A stretch of 59,459 bases of DNA from JBBEAM01 sp040882845 (GTDB lineage: Bacteria; Pseudomonadota; Alphaproteobacteria; Kiloniellales; DSM-21159), in assembly GCA_040882845.1 (NCBI GenBank), contig JBBEAM010000008.1, forward strand, positions 1-59,459, given 5' to 3'. Position numbers and translations under genes: made by a program. Shown piece after piece: positions 34,212-42,784 of the stretch. The notes beneath the pieces are model-generated. The model was not told the DNA's origin. It ran no database searches and saw only the letters and a program-made list of their open reading frames with translations. Numbering within the stretch: the first letter of the stretch is position 1; each line of letters begins with the position of its first letter.

Positions 34212-34835
34212 TTAAACTTCGTGCTCGGTTTCATCGTATCCCTCCACAACATCGGTGGAGAGATAGATATCCTTGGAAATCAAATTCTTAATCGCCGCCA
34301 GCACATACTGGACGCCGGTGATGAAGAAGCCGACCGGCACCCAGACGTAGATCCACCACACCGGAATCTGCAGCGAGGACAGCACCCGCCCGCTGGTCTT
34401 GACCTTGCCGATATAGCTGATCGAGAAGTAGCAAAGCGCGAACATCGCGGTCGCGGTGACTATGGCGATGACGATCATCAGCGCCTTCCGTGACTTGAAG
34501 GGCAGGGTATCGAAAATCGCGGACATCCGGATGTGACGGCCCTGTCGAGCCGCGTAGCTGATGCCGGCGAAGGTGATCAGTACGATCAGGATCCGGTTGA
34601 GCTCTTCGGTGAAGAAGATGCTGCTCTGAAAGATGAAGCGGGCGATCACGTTGGCGCTGGTGTTCGCCGCCAGGAGGAGTACGCCGCCAGCGAGGAGGAA
34701 GGATTCAAAACGGCTGATCGCAGTGTCTACGACACCGAAAACGCCGGGAAGCGTGGAGCTGTGCTCGCCCTCCAGCTCGTCGCTGGCCTTCCTGCCACGA
34801 GAGCCTTCGGCCCCGGCCTTGTCGTCGTTGTCCAT
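34212..34835 (-). CDS. TRAP transporter small permease (DctQ/TeaB-like)
   Basis: 207 residues with about four membrane helices preceded by a roughly 35-residue charged cytoplasmic tail (KAGAEGSRGRKASDELEGEH). ARQGRHIRMSAIFDTLPF is the conserved DctQ loop after helix 2. It is unusually long at the N-terminus for a DctQ. It is co-transcribed with the binding protein and large permease genes. Confidence 0.88.
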   Translation of the reverse strand: MDNDDKAGAEGSRGRKASDELEGEHSSTLPGVFGVVDTAISRFESFLLAGGVLLLAANTSANVIARFIFQSSIFFTEELNRILIVLITFAGISYAARQGRHIRMSAIFDTLPFKSRKALMIVIAIVTATAMFALCYFSISYIGKVKTSGRVLSSLQIPVWWIYVWVPVGFFITGVQYVLAAIKNLISKDIYLSTDVVEGYDETEHEV

Positions 34836-34944
34836 CTACCCCCCTCCTGGCAAGGAACCCAAGGCACAGGTGCGGGAGACGGACCGTCGTCCATCTCCCG
34901 CACCATAGCTTTTCACATTTCTCGAGGCTCCAAACGCCGGTGAC

Positions 34945-35988
34945 CTAGGCGTCGGGATCGGTTGCGACCAGATCTTCCTTCATCTGCTCGAGGATCGCCT
35001 CGCCGCTGTCGCCGGTCATCTCGATGAACCTCGCCTCGACCTCCTTGGCCGCTTCCTTAAAGCACTCGCGCTGCTCCTCGTCGAGGACGGTCACGGTGAT
35101 CTCGGGCTTGGCCTCCTTGATCTTCTCGAGCTCCTGCTCGGCAAGATCCTCCTGGTACTGGACGATGTAGTCGTAGGCCACGTTGATCGCATCCTGGATC
35201 AGCTGCTGGTCCTCTTCGCCGAGGCCGTCATAGAAGTCCTTGTTGGCCATCACAGCGGTGGTGAAGACGTTGTGCCCGGCGTAGGTAATGTAGTCGGTCA
35301 CTTCGTACATCTTGGTCGAGTAGAGGAAGAAGGTCGGGTTCTCCTGCCCCTGGATCATGTTGGTCTGCAGCGCGCCGTAGACCTCGCCCCAGGGCAGCGG
35401 CGTCGGCGTGGCGCCGAAAGCCTGATAGGACTCGACCAGCAGCGGGTTGGTCATCACCCTGAACTTGACCTCGTTGAGGTCTTCACAGCTCTGCACCGGG
35501 TCCTTGGTGGTCATCGCCACCTCGCCCTCAGGAAACATCGAGAGCAGCTCAAGGCCCTGCTGGGCGTAGAGATCCTGGAAGTCCTCGTTGATCGCCTTGC
35601 TCTCCCTGTAGAACTTGGCGAGGTGATCCTGGTCGGTCGGCAGCAGATAAGGCACGAAGAAGACCTGCGCCTCGGGGATCAGCGAACCGGTGAAGCCGGG
35701 CGACTGGTCGACGAATTGCAGGATACCGGCCTGGGCCTGCTCCATGGTGTCGGCCGACTCGCCCAGCGTGCCGTAAGGGAAAATCTGGACGGTGTGGTCG
35801 GAGTTCGCCTCGATGTGCTCCTTGAACTTCTTGGCGTAAACGCCCTGCACATCGGTATCCGACTCCTCGTGGGCGTATTTCCAGTCGGCTGCCTGCGCGC
35901 CGATGGCAAAGAGTCCGGTGCCGGCGAGCACGCCGACAGCCAGGGCGCCGGTGAAGACGCGGCGGGTCTGTTTCCAGGAATCGTACAT
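34945..35988 (-). CDS. teaA: TRAP transporter substrate-binding protein, TeaA-like (ectoine/hydroxyectoine type)
   Basis: 346 residues from the ATG at 35988, with GGGAGAAG upstream; the open frame runs a further 59 codons without a start signal. A Sec signal peptide ends near GAQAA. The mature protein (DWKYAHEESDTDVQG; ILQFVDQSPGFTGSLIP; FGATPTPLPWGEVYG) closely follows TeaA of Halomonas as I remember it, including the conserved Arg in RVMTNPLL. Predicted to deliver ectoine-like compatible solutes to the DctQM channel. Family firm, ligand moderately supported. Confidence 0.8.
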   Translation of the reverse strand: MYDSWKQTRRVFTGALAVGVLAGTGLFAIGAQAADWKYAHEESDTDVQGVYAKKFKEHIEANSDHTVQIFPYGTLGESADTMEQAQAGILQFVDQSPGFTGSLIPEAQVFFVPYLLPTDQDHLAKFYRESKAINEDFQDLYAQQGLELLSMFPEGEVAMTTKDPVQSCEDLNEVKFRVMTNPLLVESYQAFGATPTPLPWGEVYGALQTNMIQGQENPTFFLYSTKMYEVTDYITYAGHNVFTTAVMANKDFYDGLGEEDQQLIQDAINVAYDYIVQYQEDLAEQELEKIKEAKPEITVTVLDEEQRECFKEAAKEVEARFIEMTGDSGEAILEQMKEDLVATDPDA

Positions 35989-36339
35989 TGGCTTCTCCCA
36001 GTTGTTGTGCCTGTTCTGGCTCCTAGCGGCCCTACGGCGCGTCGAGGGAATCGACATGCTCCATCGCTCAAGAGATGCTCGTGCATTCTCCGAGGAGCAG
36101 GGCTGTCGCTTTTTCTTGATTGAGAACGCTACTACAGACCGCCGGCGGCGATCAACCCGGGGCACTGGCGGAGGGCTTCATTCAGGGGAAATACCCTCCT
36201 TTCGCGCAGCTTTCCGGGATTTCCCCGGCCCCCGGCCCATCAAACGGAATTAATGTAACCTGGGCTGGCGCGACGACAGCGGTTGGTCCGGCGGACGCAG
36301 GCCGCTACACTGGCGTGGGCCGTATTAAGGGGGTTCCGC
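35989..36339. other. 351-bp divergent intergenic region
   Basis: No gene seen. It separates the TRAP binding-protein gene from the polyamine-type permease gene and should contain both promoters. Visible elements: an inverted repeat GTCGA-N5-TCGAC at 36041-36055 on the TRAP side, and a weak plus-strand promoter near 36283-36311. Short frames here are not credible genes. Confidence 0.6.
36283..36311 (+). promoter_or_regulatory. Weak candidate promoter for the polyamine-type transporter operon
   Basis: TTGGTC (36283-36288), a 17-bp spacer and TACACT (36306-36311), 16 bp before the Shine-Dalgarno AAGGGGG at 36327-36333. The match to consensus is modest. Confidence 0.3.
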
Positions 36340-37272
36340 TTGGTCGCCATCGATGAAACCGAATCCAGCGGTAGCGCGAAACCGCGCCGCGCGGGCTTTC
36401 CCCGCACCCGGCTGCTGATCCTGCCGGCGGCCCTGTTGCTGATCTTCATCACCGTCTGTCCGCTGCTGCTGATGGGCTACATCTCGGTGCTGGAGCGGGA
36501 TTACTCTGGCAGCGTCGTCTGGGGCCAGTTCTCCTTCGAGGCCTACATCCGCTTCCTTTTCGAGCGCAATCTCGACGACAGCCTTAGTCTCAACTTCGAC
36601 TATCTCTCGATCTTCGGACGCAGCTTCTCCCTCTCGGCGATGACCATGCTGCTGTCGGTGCTGCTCGGCTTTCCCACCGCGCTCTACATCGCCACCCGGC
36701 CGGCGCATCTACGCAATCTCTTCGTCTTCCTGGTCACCGTGCCCTTCTGGACCAACCTGCTGGTGCGCAACTACTCCTGGATCCTGCTGCTGCGCGACCA
36801 CGGCATGATCAACTCCCTGCTGCTCTGGCTCGGCGTGATCGACCAGCCGCTGCAGATGATGAACAGCAACTTCGCGGTCGCCGTCGGCCTGACCTATTCC
36901 TTCCTGCCGTTCATGGTGCTGCCGATCTACGCCAGCCTGGAGAAGATCGATCTGCGCCTGATCGAGGCCTCCTTCGATCTCTACGCCAACCGCTACCACG
37001 CCATGCGCCGCGTGGTGATCCCGCTGGCCAAGCCCGGCATCATCGCCGGCTCGATCCTGGTCTTCGTGCCCTGCCTCGGCTCCTACGTGACACCGGAGCT
37101 GCTCGGCGGCGGCAAGACCATGATGATCGGCAACCTGATCGGCCTGCAGTTCGGCGCGGCGCGAAACTGGCCCTTCGGCGCCGCGCTCGGCCTCGGCCTG
37201 CTCGCCATCGTCCTGATCGCCATGACCATCTATGCGGTCCGCATCCGCCCCGCCGAGGAGGGCCGGCGATGA
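36340..37272 (+). CDS. ABC transporter permease (PotB/PotH type)
   Basis: 310 residues with about six membrane helices and the EAA loop (LIEASFDLYANRYHAMRRVV). The start is chosen as TTG 36340 because AAGGGGG lies six bases upstream. The frame stays open to a TTG at 36283 with no ribosome site, and GTG 36343 is a second candidate. Together with the next two genes it encodes an importer of the spermidine/putrescine family. The stop overlaps the next start (ATGA). Confidence 0.85.
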   Translation: MVAIDETESSGSAKPRRAGFPRTRLLILPAALLLIFITVCPLLLMGYISVLERDYSGSVVWGQFSFEAYIRFLFERNLDDSLSLNFDYLSIFGRSFSLSAMTMLLSVLLGFPTALYIATRPAHLRNLFVFLVTVPFWTNLLVRNYSWILLLRDHGMINSLLLWLGVIDQPLQMMNSNFAVAVGLTYSFLPFMVLPIYASLEKIDLRLIEASFDLYANRYHAMRRVVIPLAKPGIIAGSILVFVPCLGSYVTPELLGGGKTMMIGNLIGLQFGAARNWPFGAALGLGLLAIVLIAMTIYAVRIRPAEEGRR

Positions 37273-38069
37273 GGCTGTTCTCCAAAGCGGTCGGCGACGC
37301 CCGGCGCTGGCCCGGCAGCGGCGTGCTGGCGGCCTGTTTCTTCGCCTACGTCTACCTGCCGATCGTCATCCTGATCGCGCTGTCCTTCAACGAGAACCGC
37401 ACGGTCACTGTCTGGACCGATTTCTCCTTCCACTGGTACGTCAGCGCCTTCCAGAACGACGACATGGTGAACGCCGCCTGGAACTCCCTGGTGGTCGCCG
37501 TGGTCGCCGCCGTCAGTTCGACCTTCGTCGCCACCTTGGCGGCGGTCGGCATGGCGCGCGGCCGTTTCCGCGGCCAGAGTGCGGTCAACGCCCTGGTCGC
37601 CCTGCCGCTGACGGTACCGGAGATCGTAACCGCGGTGGCGACCCTGATGTTCTTCGCCCTGCTCGGCTTCCGGCTCGGCCTGGGGACGGTGATGGCGGCG
37701 CACACGGTGTTCTGCATCCCCTTCGCCTACCTGCCAATCCGGGCCCGCCTGCAGGGCATGGACGAGGCTTTGCTGGAGGCTGCCGCCGATCTCTATGCGA
37801 AGCCGACCCGCGCCTTCTGGCGCATCACCCTGCCCTTGCTGACTCCCGGCATCCTCTCGGGACTGGTGCTCGCCTTCATCATTTCGCTGGACGATTTCGT
37901 CACCACCTTCTTCGTCGGCGGCGCCGGATCGACCACCCTGCCGATCTATATTTTCGGCCTGATCCGCGTCGGCGTGACCCCAGAGGTAAATGCGATTTCC
38001 TCGCTTATGTTGCTGATATCATTGGTTATGGTATCGCTCTCGCTCTACCTGTCGAGCCGCAAAGGCTGA
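37269..38069 (+). CDS. ABC transporter permease (PotC/PotI type)
   Basis: 266 residues, about six membrane helices. The N-terminal YLPIVILIALSFNENRTVTVW is typical of PotC-family permeases, and the EAA loop reads LLEAAADLYAKPTRAFWRIT. It forms a heterodimer with the preceding permease, to which it is translationally coupled by a four-base overlap. Confidence 0.9.
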   Translation: MRLFSKAVGDARRWPGSGVLAACFFAYVYLPIVILIALSFNENRTVTVWTDFSFHWYVSAFQNDDMVNAAWNSLVVAVVAAVSSTFVATLAAVGMARGRFRGQSAVNALVALPLTVPEIVTAVATLMFFALLGFRLGLGTVMAAHTVFCIPFAYLPIRARLQGMDEALLEAAADLYAKPTRAFWRITLPLLTPGILSGLVLAFIISLDDFVTTFFVGGAGSTTLPIYIFGLIRVGVTPEVNAISSLMLLISLVMVSLSLYLSSRKG

Positions 38070-38129
38070 CATTGCCGCTGCAATGTCGTATCATTGAACG
38101 GTCGTTTAACGAAAAAGGACTATAACACT

Positions 38130-39185
38130 ATGAAAACAGGGAAACTTTTCGGCGCCGCGTTTATGGCTGCCGGGATCGCCCTCGGCTCCGGCGCGACTGC
38201 CGCCAAGGCCGAAGGCGAACTCTTCCTCTACAACTGGTCGAACTACTTCCCGCCCGAGCTGCTCGAGAAGTTCGAGGCCGATCACGGCGTCAAGGTGTCG
38301 ATCGACAACTACGCTTCCGAGGAAGATCTGCTGGCCAAGCTGCAGGCCGGCGGCGGCGGTTACGACGTGATCTTCCCCGGCCCGACCACGCTCGGCGTGA
38401 TGATCGAGAAGAGTCTGGTTGCCGACGTCAAGGTCAACGAGATGGAGAACTTCTCCAACGTGCTGGGGCCCTTCCAGACGCTGTCCGTCGATTCCGACCG
38501 CAGCTACTCCGCCCCTTACATGTGGGGTACAACGGGCTTCACCTACCACCCTGACCAGGTGCCGGGCGGCGAGCTTGAGGAGAGCTGGAAAGAGGTCTTC
38601 GAGCCGCGCGACGAGCTCAAGGGCAACATCGCCATGCTCAACGAGATGAGCGACGTCTGGAACGCCGCCGCCTATTACCTCGGCCTCGATAAGTGCACCG
38701 AAGATCCCGCGGAAGCGGAGCAGATTCTCGACCTGCTGATGGCCCAGAAGCCACACGTCGAGGTCTATTCCAACGACGGCACCATCGACCGCATGATTGC
38801 CGGCGAAGTCGCCCTGCATATGCAGTGGAACGGCGCCGCGCATCGCGTGAAGGCGGAGAAGCCCGACGCAGTCTATGTCTATCCCAAGGAGGGCGTGACC
38901 TTCTGGACCGATACCCTTGCCGTGCCGGCCAACGCGCCGAACATGGAGAACGCCAAGTTGTTCCTCAACTGGATGATGTCGCCGGAGAACGCCGCCATTG
39001 CCTCCAACTACACCGGCTACTCGAACGCCATCAGCGGCTCTGGCGAGTTCCTCGACGAGAGCTTGAAGAACGACCCGGCGGTCAACATGCCCGAGGAGTA
39101 CGGCGACCGCCTGAGCGGCTTCCAGCAGTGTTCCCCGGAATCCCGCGATCTGCGCGAGCGGGTCTGGACCAAGCTGAAGTCCTAA
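38130..39185 (+). CDS. ABC transporter substrate-binding protein (PotD/PotF type)
   Basis: 351 residues from the ATG at 38130, with AAAAGGA upstream; an earlier in-frame ATG (38094) lacks support. The signal peptide ends near TAAKA. The mature start ELFLYNWSNYFPPELLEKF is the hallmark of polyamine-type binding proteins, and YDVIFPGPTTLGVMI follows. It binds a polyamine or a related amine. No ATPase (PotA) gene lies in this operon or elsewhere in the window, so the transporter must borrow one. A strong terminator follows 25 bp after the stop. Confidence 0.88.
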   Translation: MKTGKLFGAAFMAAGIALGSGATAAKAEGELFLYNWSNYFPPELLEKFEADHGVKVSIDNYASEEDLLAKLQAGGGGYDVIFPGPTTLGVMIEKSLVADVKVNEMENFSNVLGPFQTLSVDSDRSYSAPYMWGTTGFTYHPDQVPGGELEESWKEVFEPRDELKGNIAMLNEMSDVWNAAAYYLGLDKCTEDPAEAEQILDLLMAQKPHVEVYSNDGTIDRMIAGEVALHMQWNGAAHRVKAEKPDAVYVYPKEGVTFWTDTLAVPANAPNMENAKLFLNWMMSPENAAIASNYTGYSNAISGSGEFLDESLKNDPAVNMPEEYGDRLSGFQQCSPESRDLRERVWTKLKS

Positions 39186-39210
39186 TTCTCAAAAGGGACT
39201 TAACAATGCA

Positions 39211-39241
39211 AGGGCGCCCCGGATTTCGGGGCGCCCTTTTG
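39211..39241 (+). terminator. Strong Rho-independent terminator
   Basis: Perfect 11-bp stem: AGGGCGCCCCG (39211-39221), loop GATTT, CGGGGCGCCCT (39227-39237), then TTT. It ends the polyamine-type transporter operon. Confidence 0.92.
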
Positions 39242-39286
39242 CTTTGCGGCTTGATCCCGCCAGCCGCCGCGCCGAGGTAACGAGCT

Positions 39287-39754
39287 ATGGCCGCCAAGCA
39301 GCTCCTGATCGTCTCACATGCCCCCTCGCCGAACACCCGGCGCCTGTTCGACGCCGTAGTTGCAGGCGCGCGCCACGACGATATCGAGAACGTCGAGGTG
39401 ACGGCGCTCAGCCCCTTCGATGCCGGTCCCGCGGAGGTCATGGCGGCCGACGCGGCGATCCTGGGCACCACCGAGAACCTCGGCTACATGAGCGGCGCCC
39501 TGAAGGACTTCTTCGACCGCATCTACTATCCTTGCCTGGAGGAAACCCAGGGCCTGCCCTACGCCCTCTATGTGCGCGCCGGCAAGGACGGCACCGGCAC
39601 CTGCCGGGCGGTGGAGTCGATCGCCACCGGCCTGCGCTGGCGCGCCGTGCAGGCGCCGCTGGTCTGTCGCGGCGCGTTCCAGGAGGACTTCGCAGCCCAG
39701 TGCGAGGAATTGGGCATGCTGCTCGCCGCGGGCCTGGACGGCGGCATATTCTGA
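39287..39754 (+). CDS. Flavodoxin-fold NAD(P)H-dependent oxidoreductase
   Basis: 155 residues with a flavodoxin-like fold: strand 1 and phosphate loop LLIVSHAPSPNTRRLF, and the isoalloxazine loop LGTTENLGYMSGALKDFFDR resembling WrbA/NADPH-dependent FMN reductases. It probably binds FMN and reduces quinones or flavin. The electron acceptor is unknown. It is followed after 15 bp by the phosphatase gene, and together they form a small operon downstream of the terminator. Confidence 0.8.
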   Translation: MAAKQLLIVSHAPSPNTRRLFDAVVAGARHDDIENVEVTALSPFDAGPAEVMAADAAILGTTENLGYMSGALKDFFDRIYYPCLEETQGLPYALYVRAGKDGTGTCRAVESIATGLRWRAVQAPLVCRGAFQEDFAAQCEELGMLLAAGLDGGIF

Positions 39755-39769
39755 GCTAATTTTTCAGCC

Positions 39770-40336
39770 ATGAAGCCAATTGCCGTCTTTCTTGCCCTGG
39801 CGCTGCTCACCTTTCCCGCAGCCGCCCAGGAGGACGCCGAAGCCGCCTGGGCGGCCTTCGCCGAACCGGGCAGCGTCGCGCTGCTGCGTCACGCGCTGGC
39901 GCCGGGCACCGGCGACCCGGCGAACTTCACGCTTGGCGACTGCACCACCCAGCGTAATCTGAGCGCCGAAGGCCGCACTCAGGCGGAGCGGATCGGCGCG
40001 GCGATCCGCGCGAAGGGAATTGCGGTCGAGCGGGTGCTGACCAGTCAGTGGTGCCGCTGCCGGGAGACGGCGGCGCTGCTGGAGCAGGCCGAGGTCGAGG
40101 ACTTTCCGGCGCTCAACTCCTTCTTTGCCGACCGCTCGACCCGCGACGCCCAGACCGCCGAACTCCACGCCTTTCTGGCCGGTCTGCCAAGCGGCGAAAA
40201 GGCGATCCTGGTCACCCATCAGGTCAACATCACGGCGCTGACCGGCGTCTACCCCGCCTCCGGCGAACTGATCGTGATCCGCAGCGGCACGGAGGGCGCC
40301 ATCGAAGTGCTGGGCCGTATTCCCACGCTGGAATAG
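39770..40336 (+). CDS. Secreted histidine phosphatase superfamily protein
   Basis: 188 residues with a Sec signal peptide (FLALALLTFPAAAQ) and a histidine-phosphatase fold. The catalytic RH motif is LLRHAL near residue 40; a second His lies in ILVTHQVNI near the C-terminus. The two-Cys WCRCRETA segment suggests periplasmic exposure. It would remove phosphate from an unknown ester in the periplasm. Probably co-transcribed with the flavodoxin-fold gene. Convergent with the DUF1428 gene. Confidence 0.8.
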   Translation: MKPIAVFLALALLTFPAAAQEDAEAAWAAFAEPGSVALLRHALAPGTGDPANFTLGDCTTQRNLSAEGRTQAERIGAAIRAKGIAVERVLTSQWCRCRETAALLEQAEVEDFPALNSFFADRSTRDAQTAELHAFLAGLPSGEKAILVTHQVNITALTGVYPASGELIVIRSGTEGAIEVLGRIPTLE

Positions 40337-40340
40337 CCGC

Positions 40341-40700
40341 CTAAAGCTCGACGATCGGCGTGAAGCCGCCCCAGAACATCCGCTTGCCGTCGAAGGGCAT
40401 TTTCTCTTGCTCCATGTCCTCCTTGATGCGCGGATCCTCCATCACCTTGGCCATCACAGCGTCGCGCGCTTCCCGGGACTCGTAGACGATGTAGGCGAAG
40501 ACCACGGTCTCGCCGGGCTCGCGTTTGACGGCGCGGAAGAAGTCGGTGGTCTTGCCCTCGGGCACGTCGTCGGCGACGCATTCGACGAAAGCCAGCGCGC
40601 CGTGCTCACGCCAGACTTCACCGGCTTTCTGGGCCATCTTCCTGTAGTCCTCGATCCGATCTTCCGGCACGGGGACGACAAAGCCATCTACGTAGGTCAT
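40341..40700 (-). CDS. DUF1428 family protein (YbaA-like)
   Basis: 119 residues beginning MTYVDGFVVPVP and containing EHGALAFVECVADDVPEGK and FDGKRMFWGGFTPIV, which are the conserved ends of the DUF1428 family (dimeric alpha-beta barrel). Biochemical role unknown. GAAGAGGAAGAG precedes the start. It ends 4 bp from the convergent phosphatase stop. Confidence 0.88.
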   Translation of the reverse strand: MTYVDGFVVPVPEDRIEDYRKMAQKAGEVWREHGALAFVECVADDVPEGKTTDFFRAVKREPGETVVFAYIVYESREARDAVMAKVMEDPRIKEDMEQEKMPFDGKRMFWGGFTPIVEL

Positions 40701-40754
40701 TTCTCTTCCTCTTCAGTGGGTTGACTGCTTATCCGTCAGCCAGTTCGCGGTCTC

Positions 40755-41414
40755 TCAATCCCGGTCCGGCGCGCCCAAGGGAAACAGCGGGCGATAGGGC
40801 CTGGCCTCTTCCACCGCCCGCGCGAAGGAGGGGCGTTGCAGCAAACGCTGGCGGTAGCCTCGAACCCTGTTGAAGTCAGGATCGATGGGATGAGTCCAAT
40901 CGGCGTAGAACAACGCCGGCGCGGCGGCGCAGTCCGCGAGGCTGAAGTCGCCGCCCGTGGCCCACTCCCGCGCCGCCAGGGTCTCTTCGAGCCAGGCGTA
41001 GGCGGTCTCGAGCATATCCCGCGCATCGGCGACGCCTTTGGGGTCGCGCTCCGCTTCCGCGCGCAGTGAGTCGCCGACGATCTTCTGCAGCGGCGTCATG
41101 ACGTAGTTGTCGAAGAAGCGGTCGAGCATCCGCGCCTCCAAAGCCGCACCCCAGTCTTCAGGAATCAGGCGAACCGGCCCGGGATGGCGGAGCCCGAGGT
41201 GCTCGATGACGATGCTCGATTCGATGACCCTGCGTCCGTCGTCCACCAGGACCGGGAAGCGTTTCATCGGCCAGAGAGCGCTCAATTCCGCAAAGGCCTC
41301 GGGATCTTCCTCCCCCAGGGCGCGGTACGTGAAGGGCGTGTCGTTCTCATAGAGCGCGATCAGCACCTTCTGGCAGTAGGAGGAGAAGGGATGGGCGTAA
41401 AGCATCAAGGTCAT
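40755..41414 (-). CDS. Glutathione S-transferase family protein
   Basis: 219 residues. The thioredoxin-like N-terminal domain has the glutathione-binding FPVLVDDGRRVIESSIVIEHL stretch with cis-Pro; the C-terminal domain is all helical with GGDFSLADCAAAPAL. The catalytic Ser or Cys of the first helix is probably in HPFSSYCQKV. Substrate unknown. It lies 54 bp upstream of DUF1428 on the same strand. Confidence 0.88.
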   Translation of the reverse strand: MTLMLYAHPFSSYCQKVLIALYENDTPFTYRALGEEDPEAFAELSALWPMKRFPVLVDDGRRVIESSIVIEHLGLRHPGPVRLIPEDWGAALEARMLDRFFDNYVMTPLQKIVGDSLRAEAERDPKGVADARDMLETAYAWLEETLAAREWATGGDFSLADCAAAPALFYADWTHPIDPDFNRVRGYRQRLLQRPSFARAVEEARPYRPLFPLGAPDRD

Positions 41415-41499
41415 GGTTCTGAATTCACGCTGGAGTTTCAGTAGCGCCGAGCCTGCGCCGTCAGGCCAGACCGGGCGAGAGACACGTCTGTGGCAGGGC

Positions 41500-42210
41500 T
41501 CAGCCTGGCGGGTCGTACTCGTCGTGGCGGCGCACCCAGTCCATGATCCGGGTCTCGTTTCGGCCCTTGGGCGTAATATCGAGATAGATGAAGGCGCCGA
41601 TCGCCTCCTCGTTGCCCCGGGCGTAGCTCGAGTAAGTATGGAACACTGCGCCGTCTTCCTCCTTGAGGAACACGCTGAGGCCGGGCAGCTCCTCGATTCC
41701 GATGTCGGGGCCTGAGAGGGTCGCGTAGTTGTAGGTGACCTCGCCCTTCAAGGCTTCCTCGGTGAAGGAAACATTGAAGTCGAAGTTGAAATCGCTGCCC
41801 AGGGAGGAAATCCAGGGGGCCTTCCAGCCCATGCGCCGTCTGTAGGACTCTATCTTGTCCAGCGGCGCGCGCGACACCCGCACGTAGCTGACATCATGGT
41901 TCTCGAGATGGATCAGCGCGCCCTCGGCATGGTCGGCCTCCAGCGAGCAGCTCGGGCAGCCGGCCTCCCAGTCCTGGCCGAACATGAAGTGATGCACGAT
42001 TAGCTGGCTGTTGCGGCCGAAGAGATCGGCCAGGCACAGCTCGCCTTGCGGAGCTGTGAAACGGTAGTCCTTTGCGATCCGGACCCAGGGGAGCCTGCGC
42101 CGCTCCTCGGCGACGATATCGCGCAGCCGGGTCAGCGCCTTCTCGTTCCTGAGATGCGCCTTGCGCGCGCTAAGCCATTCTTCCCTGGAGACAATGCTGT
42201 GTTCCGTCAT
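41500..42210 (-). CDS. DUF899 thioredoxin-like protein
   Basis: 236 residues from the ATG at 42210, which has AAGGAA upstream; the eight-codon-longer frame does not. DUF899 features: EEWLSARKAHLRNEKALTR at the N-terminus, and the central HHFMFGQDWEAGCPSC carrying a CxxC-like pair. Proteins of this family are thioredoxin-fold and often sit beside small MarR or ArsR regulators. It is divergent from a MarR gene across a 60-bp promoter region with a perfect palindrome, so it is its probable target. Confidence 0.85.
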   Translation of the reverse strand: MTEHSIVSREEWLSARKAHLRNEKALTRLRDIVAEERRRLPWVRIAKDYRFTAPQGELCLADLFGRNSQLIVHHFMFGQDWEAGCPSCSLEADHAEGALIHLENHDVSYVRVSRAPLDKIESYRRRMGWKAPWISSLGSDFNFDFNVSFTEEALKGEVTYNYATLSGPDIGIEELPGLSVFLKEEDGAVFHTYSSYARGNEEAIGAFIYLDITPKGRNETRIMDWVRRHDEYDPPG

Positions 42211-42235
42211 GCGGGGTTCCTTGAGGTAAGCCAAC

Positions 42236-42264
42236 TTGACCAGTTACGTTGATATCAACATAAT
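42236..42264 (+). promoter_or_regulatory. Promoter of the MarR gene with embedded operator
   Basis: TTGACC (42236-42241), 17-bp spacer, CATAAT (42259-42264). The spacer contains the perfect palindrome GTTGATATCAAC (42248-42259). The ATG at 42271 is seven bases after the -10 element, so the transcript is predicted to be leaderless. Confidence 0.6.
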
Positions 42265-42270
42265 AGAATA

Positions 42271-42717
42271 ATGTCAAAGCCCGGCGAGATTTCCAGGCAG
42301 ACGACGCATCTTGTGCGCGATCACTGCCTCTGCCTGCATACCCAGCGCGCGGCGCGGGCGCTGGCCCGGCGTTTCGACGCGGCGCTGCGGCCGCTCGGCC
42401 TGACCAGTGGCCAGTTCTCCCTGCTGATGTCGCTCAACCGGCCGGAGCCGGCCCCGATGCGTGCGGTCGCCGAGTTCCTCGCGATGGACCGCACTACGCT
42501 CACAGCGGCGCTCAAGCCGCTGCGGCGCGAGGGTCTGGTTGCCATCGCCGTGGATCCGGCCGACAAACGCGGACGGCGGCTGTCGCTTCTGCCGGCGGGC
42601 CGCGAGCGTCTCGCCCCTGCCCTGCCGATCTGGGAAAGGGTTCACGCCGAGATCGACAGGGAGCTCGCCGCCGAAGATCCGCAACGCCTGCGCGCCGAGC
42701 TGCGCGCGCTGTCCTAA
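42271..42717 (+). CDS. MarR family transcriptional regulator
   Basis: 148 residues with a MarR winged helix: MRAVAEFLAMDRTTLTAALKPL recognition region and the wing DPADKRGRRLSLL. It probably represses itself and the divergent DUF899 gene by binding the palindrome in the shared promoter. Several Cys lie near the N-terminus (HCLCLH), so a redox or electrophile signal is possible. There is no Shine-Dalgarno; it is likely translated from a leaderless mRNA. Confidence 0.88.
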   Translation: MSKPGEISRQTTHLVRDHCLCLHTQRAARALARRFDAALRPLGLTSGQFSLLMSLNRPEPAPMRAVAEFLAMDRTTLTAALKPLRREGLVAIAVDPADKRGRRLSLLPAGRERLAPALPIWERVHAEIDRELAAEDPQRLRAELRALS

Positions 42718-42734
42718 ACGGTCTGCAAAGCGAA

Positions 42735-42761
42735 GCGGGCGCCCCCAGCAGAGGCGCCCGC
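42735..42761. terminator. Hairpin between the MarR gene and the giant autotransporter gene
   Basis: Perfect 9-bp stem GCGGGCGCC (42735-42743) / GGCGCCCGC (42753-42761), loop CCCAGCAGA. It lies between two convergent genes and has only short T runs on either side, so it could serve as a weak bidirectional terminator. Confidence 0.55.
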
Positions 42762-42784
42762 CGCATTTCCAAGCCGTCAGGCTG

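Noticed and set aside
32473..34215. 580-residue plus-strand frame rich in His, Asp and Arg
   Set aside because: Shadow of the TRAP permease and Usp genes; composition is what antisense of membrane-protein codons gives.
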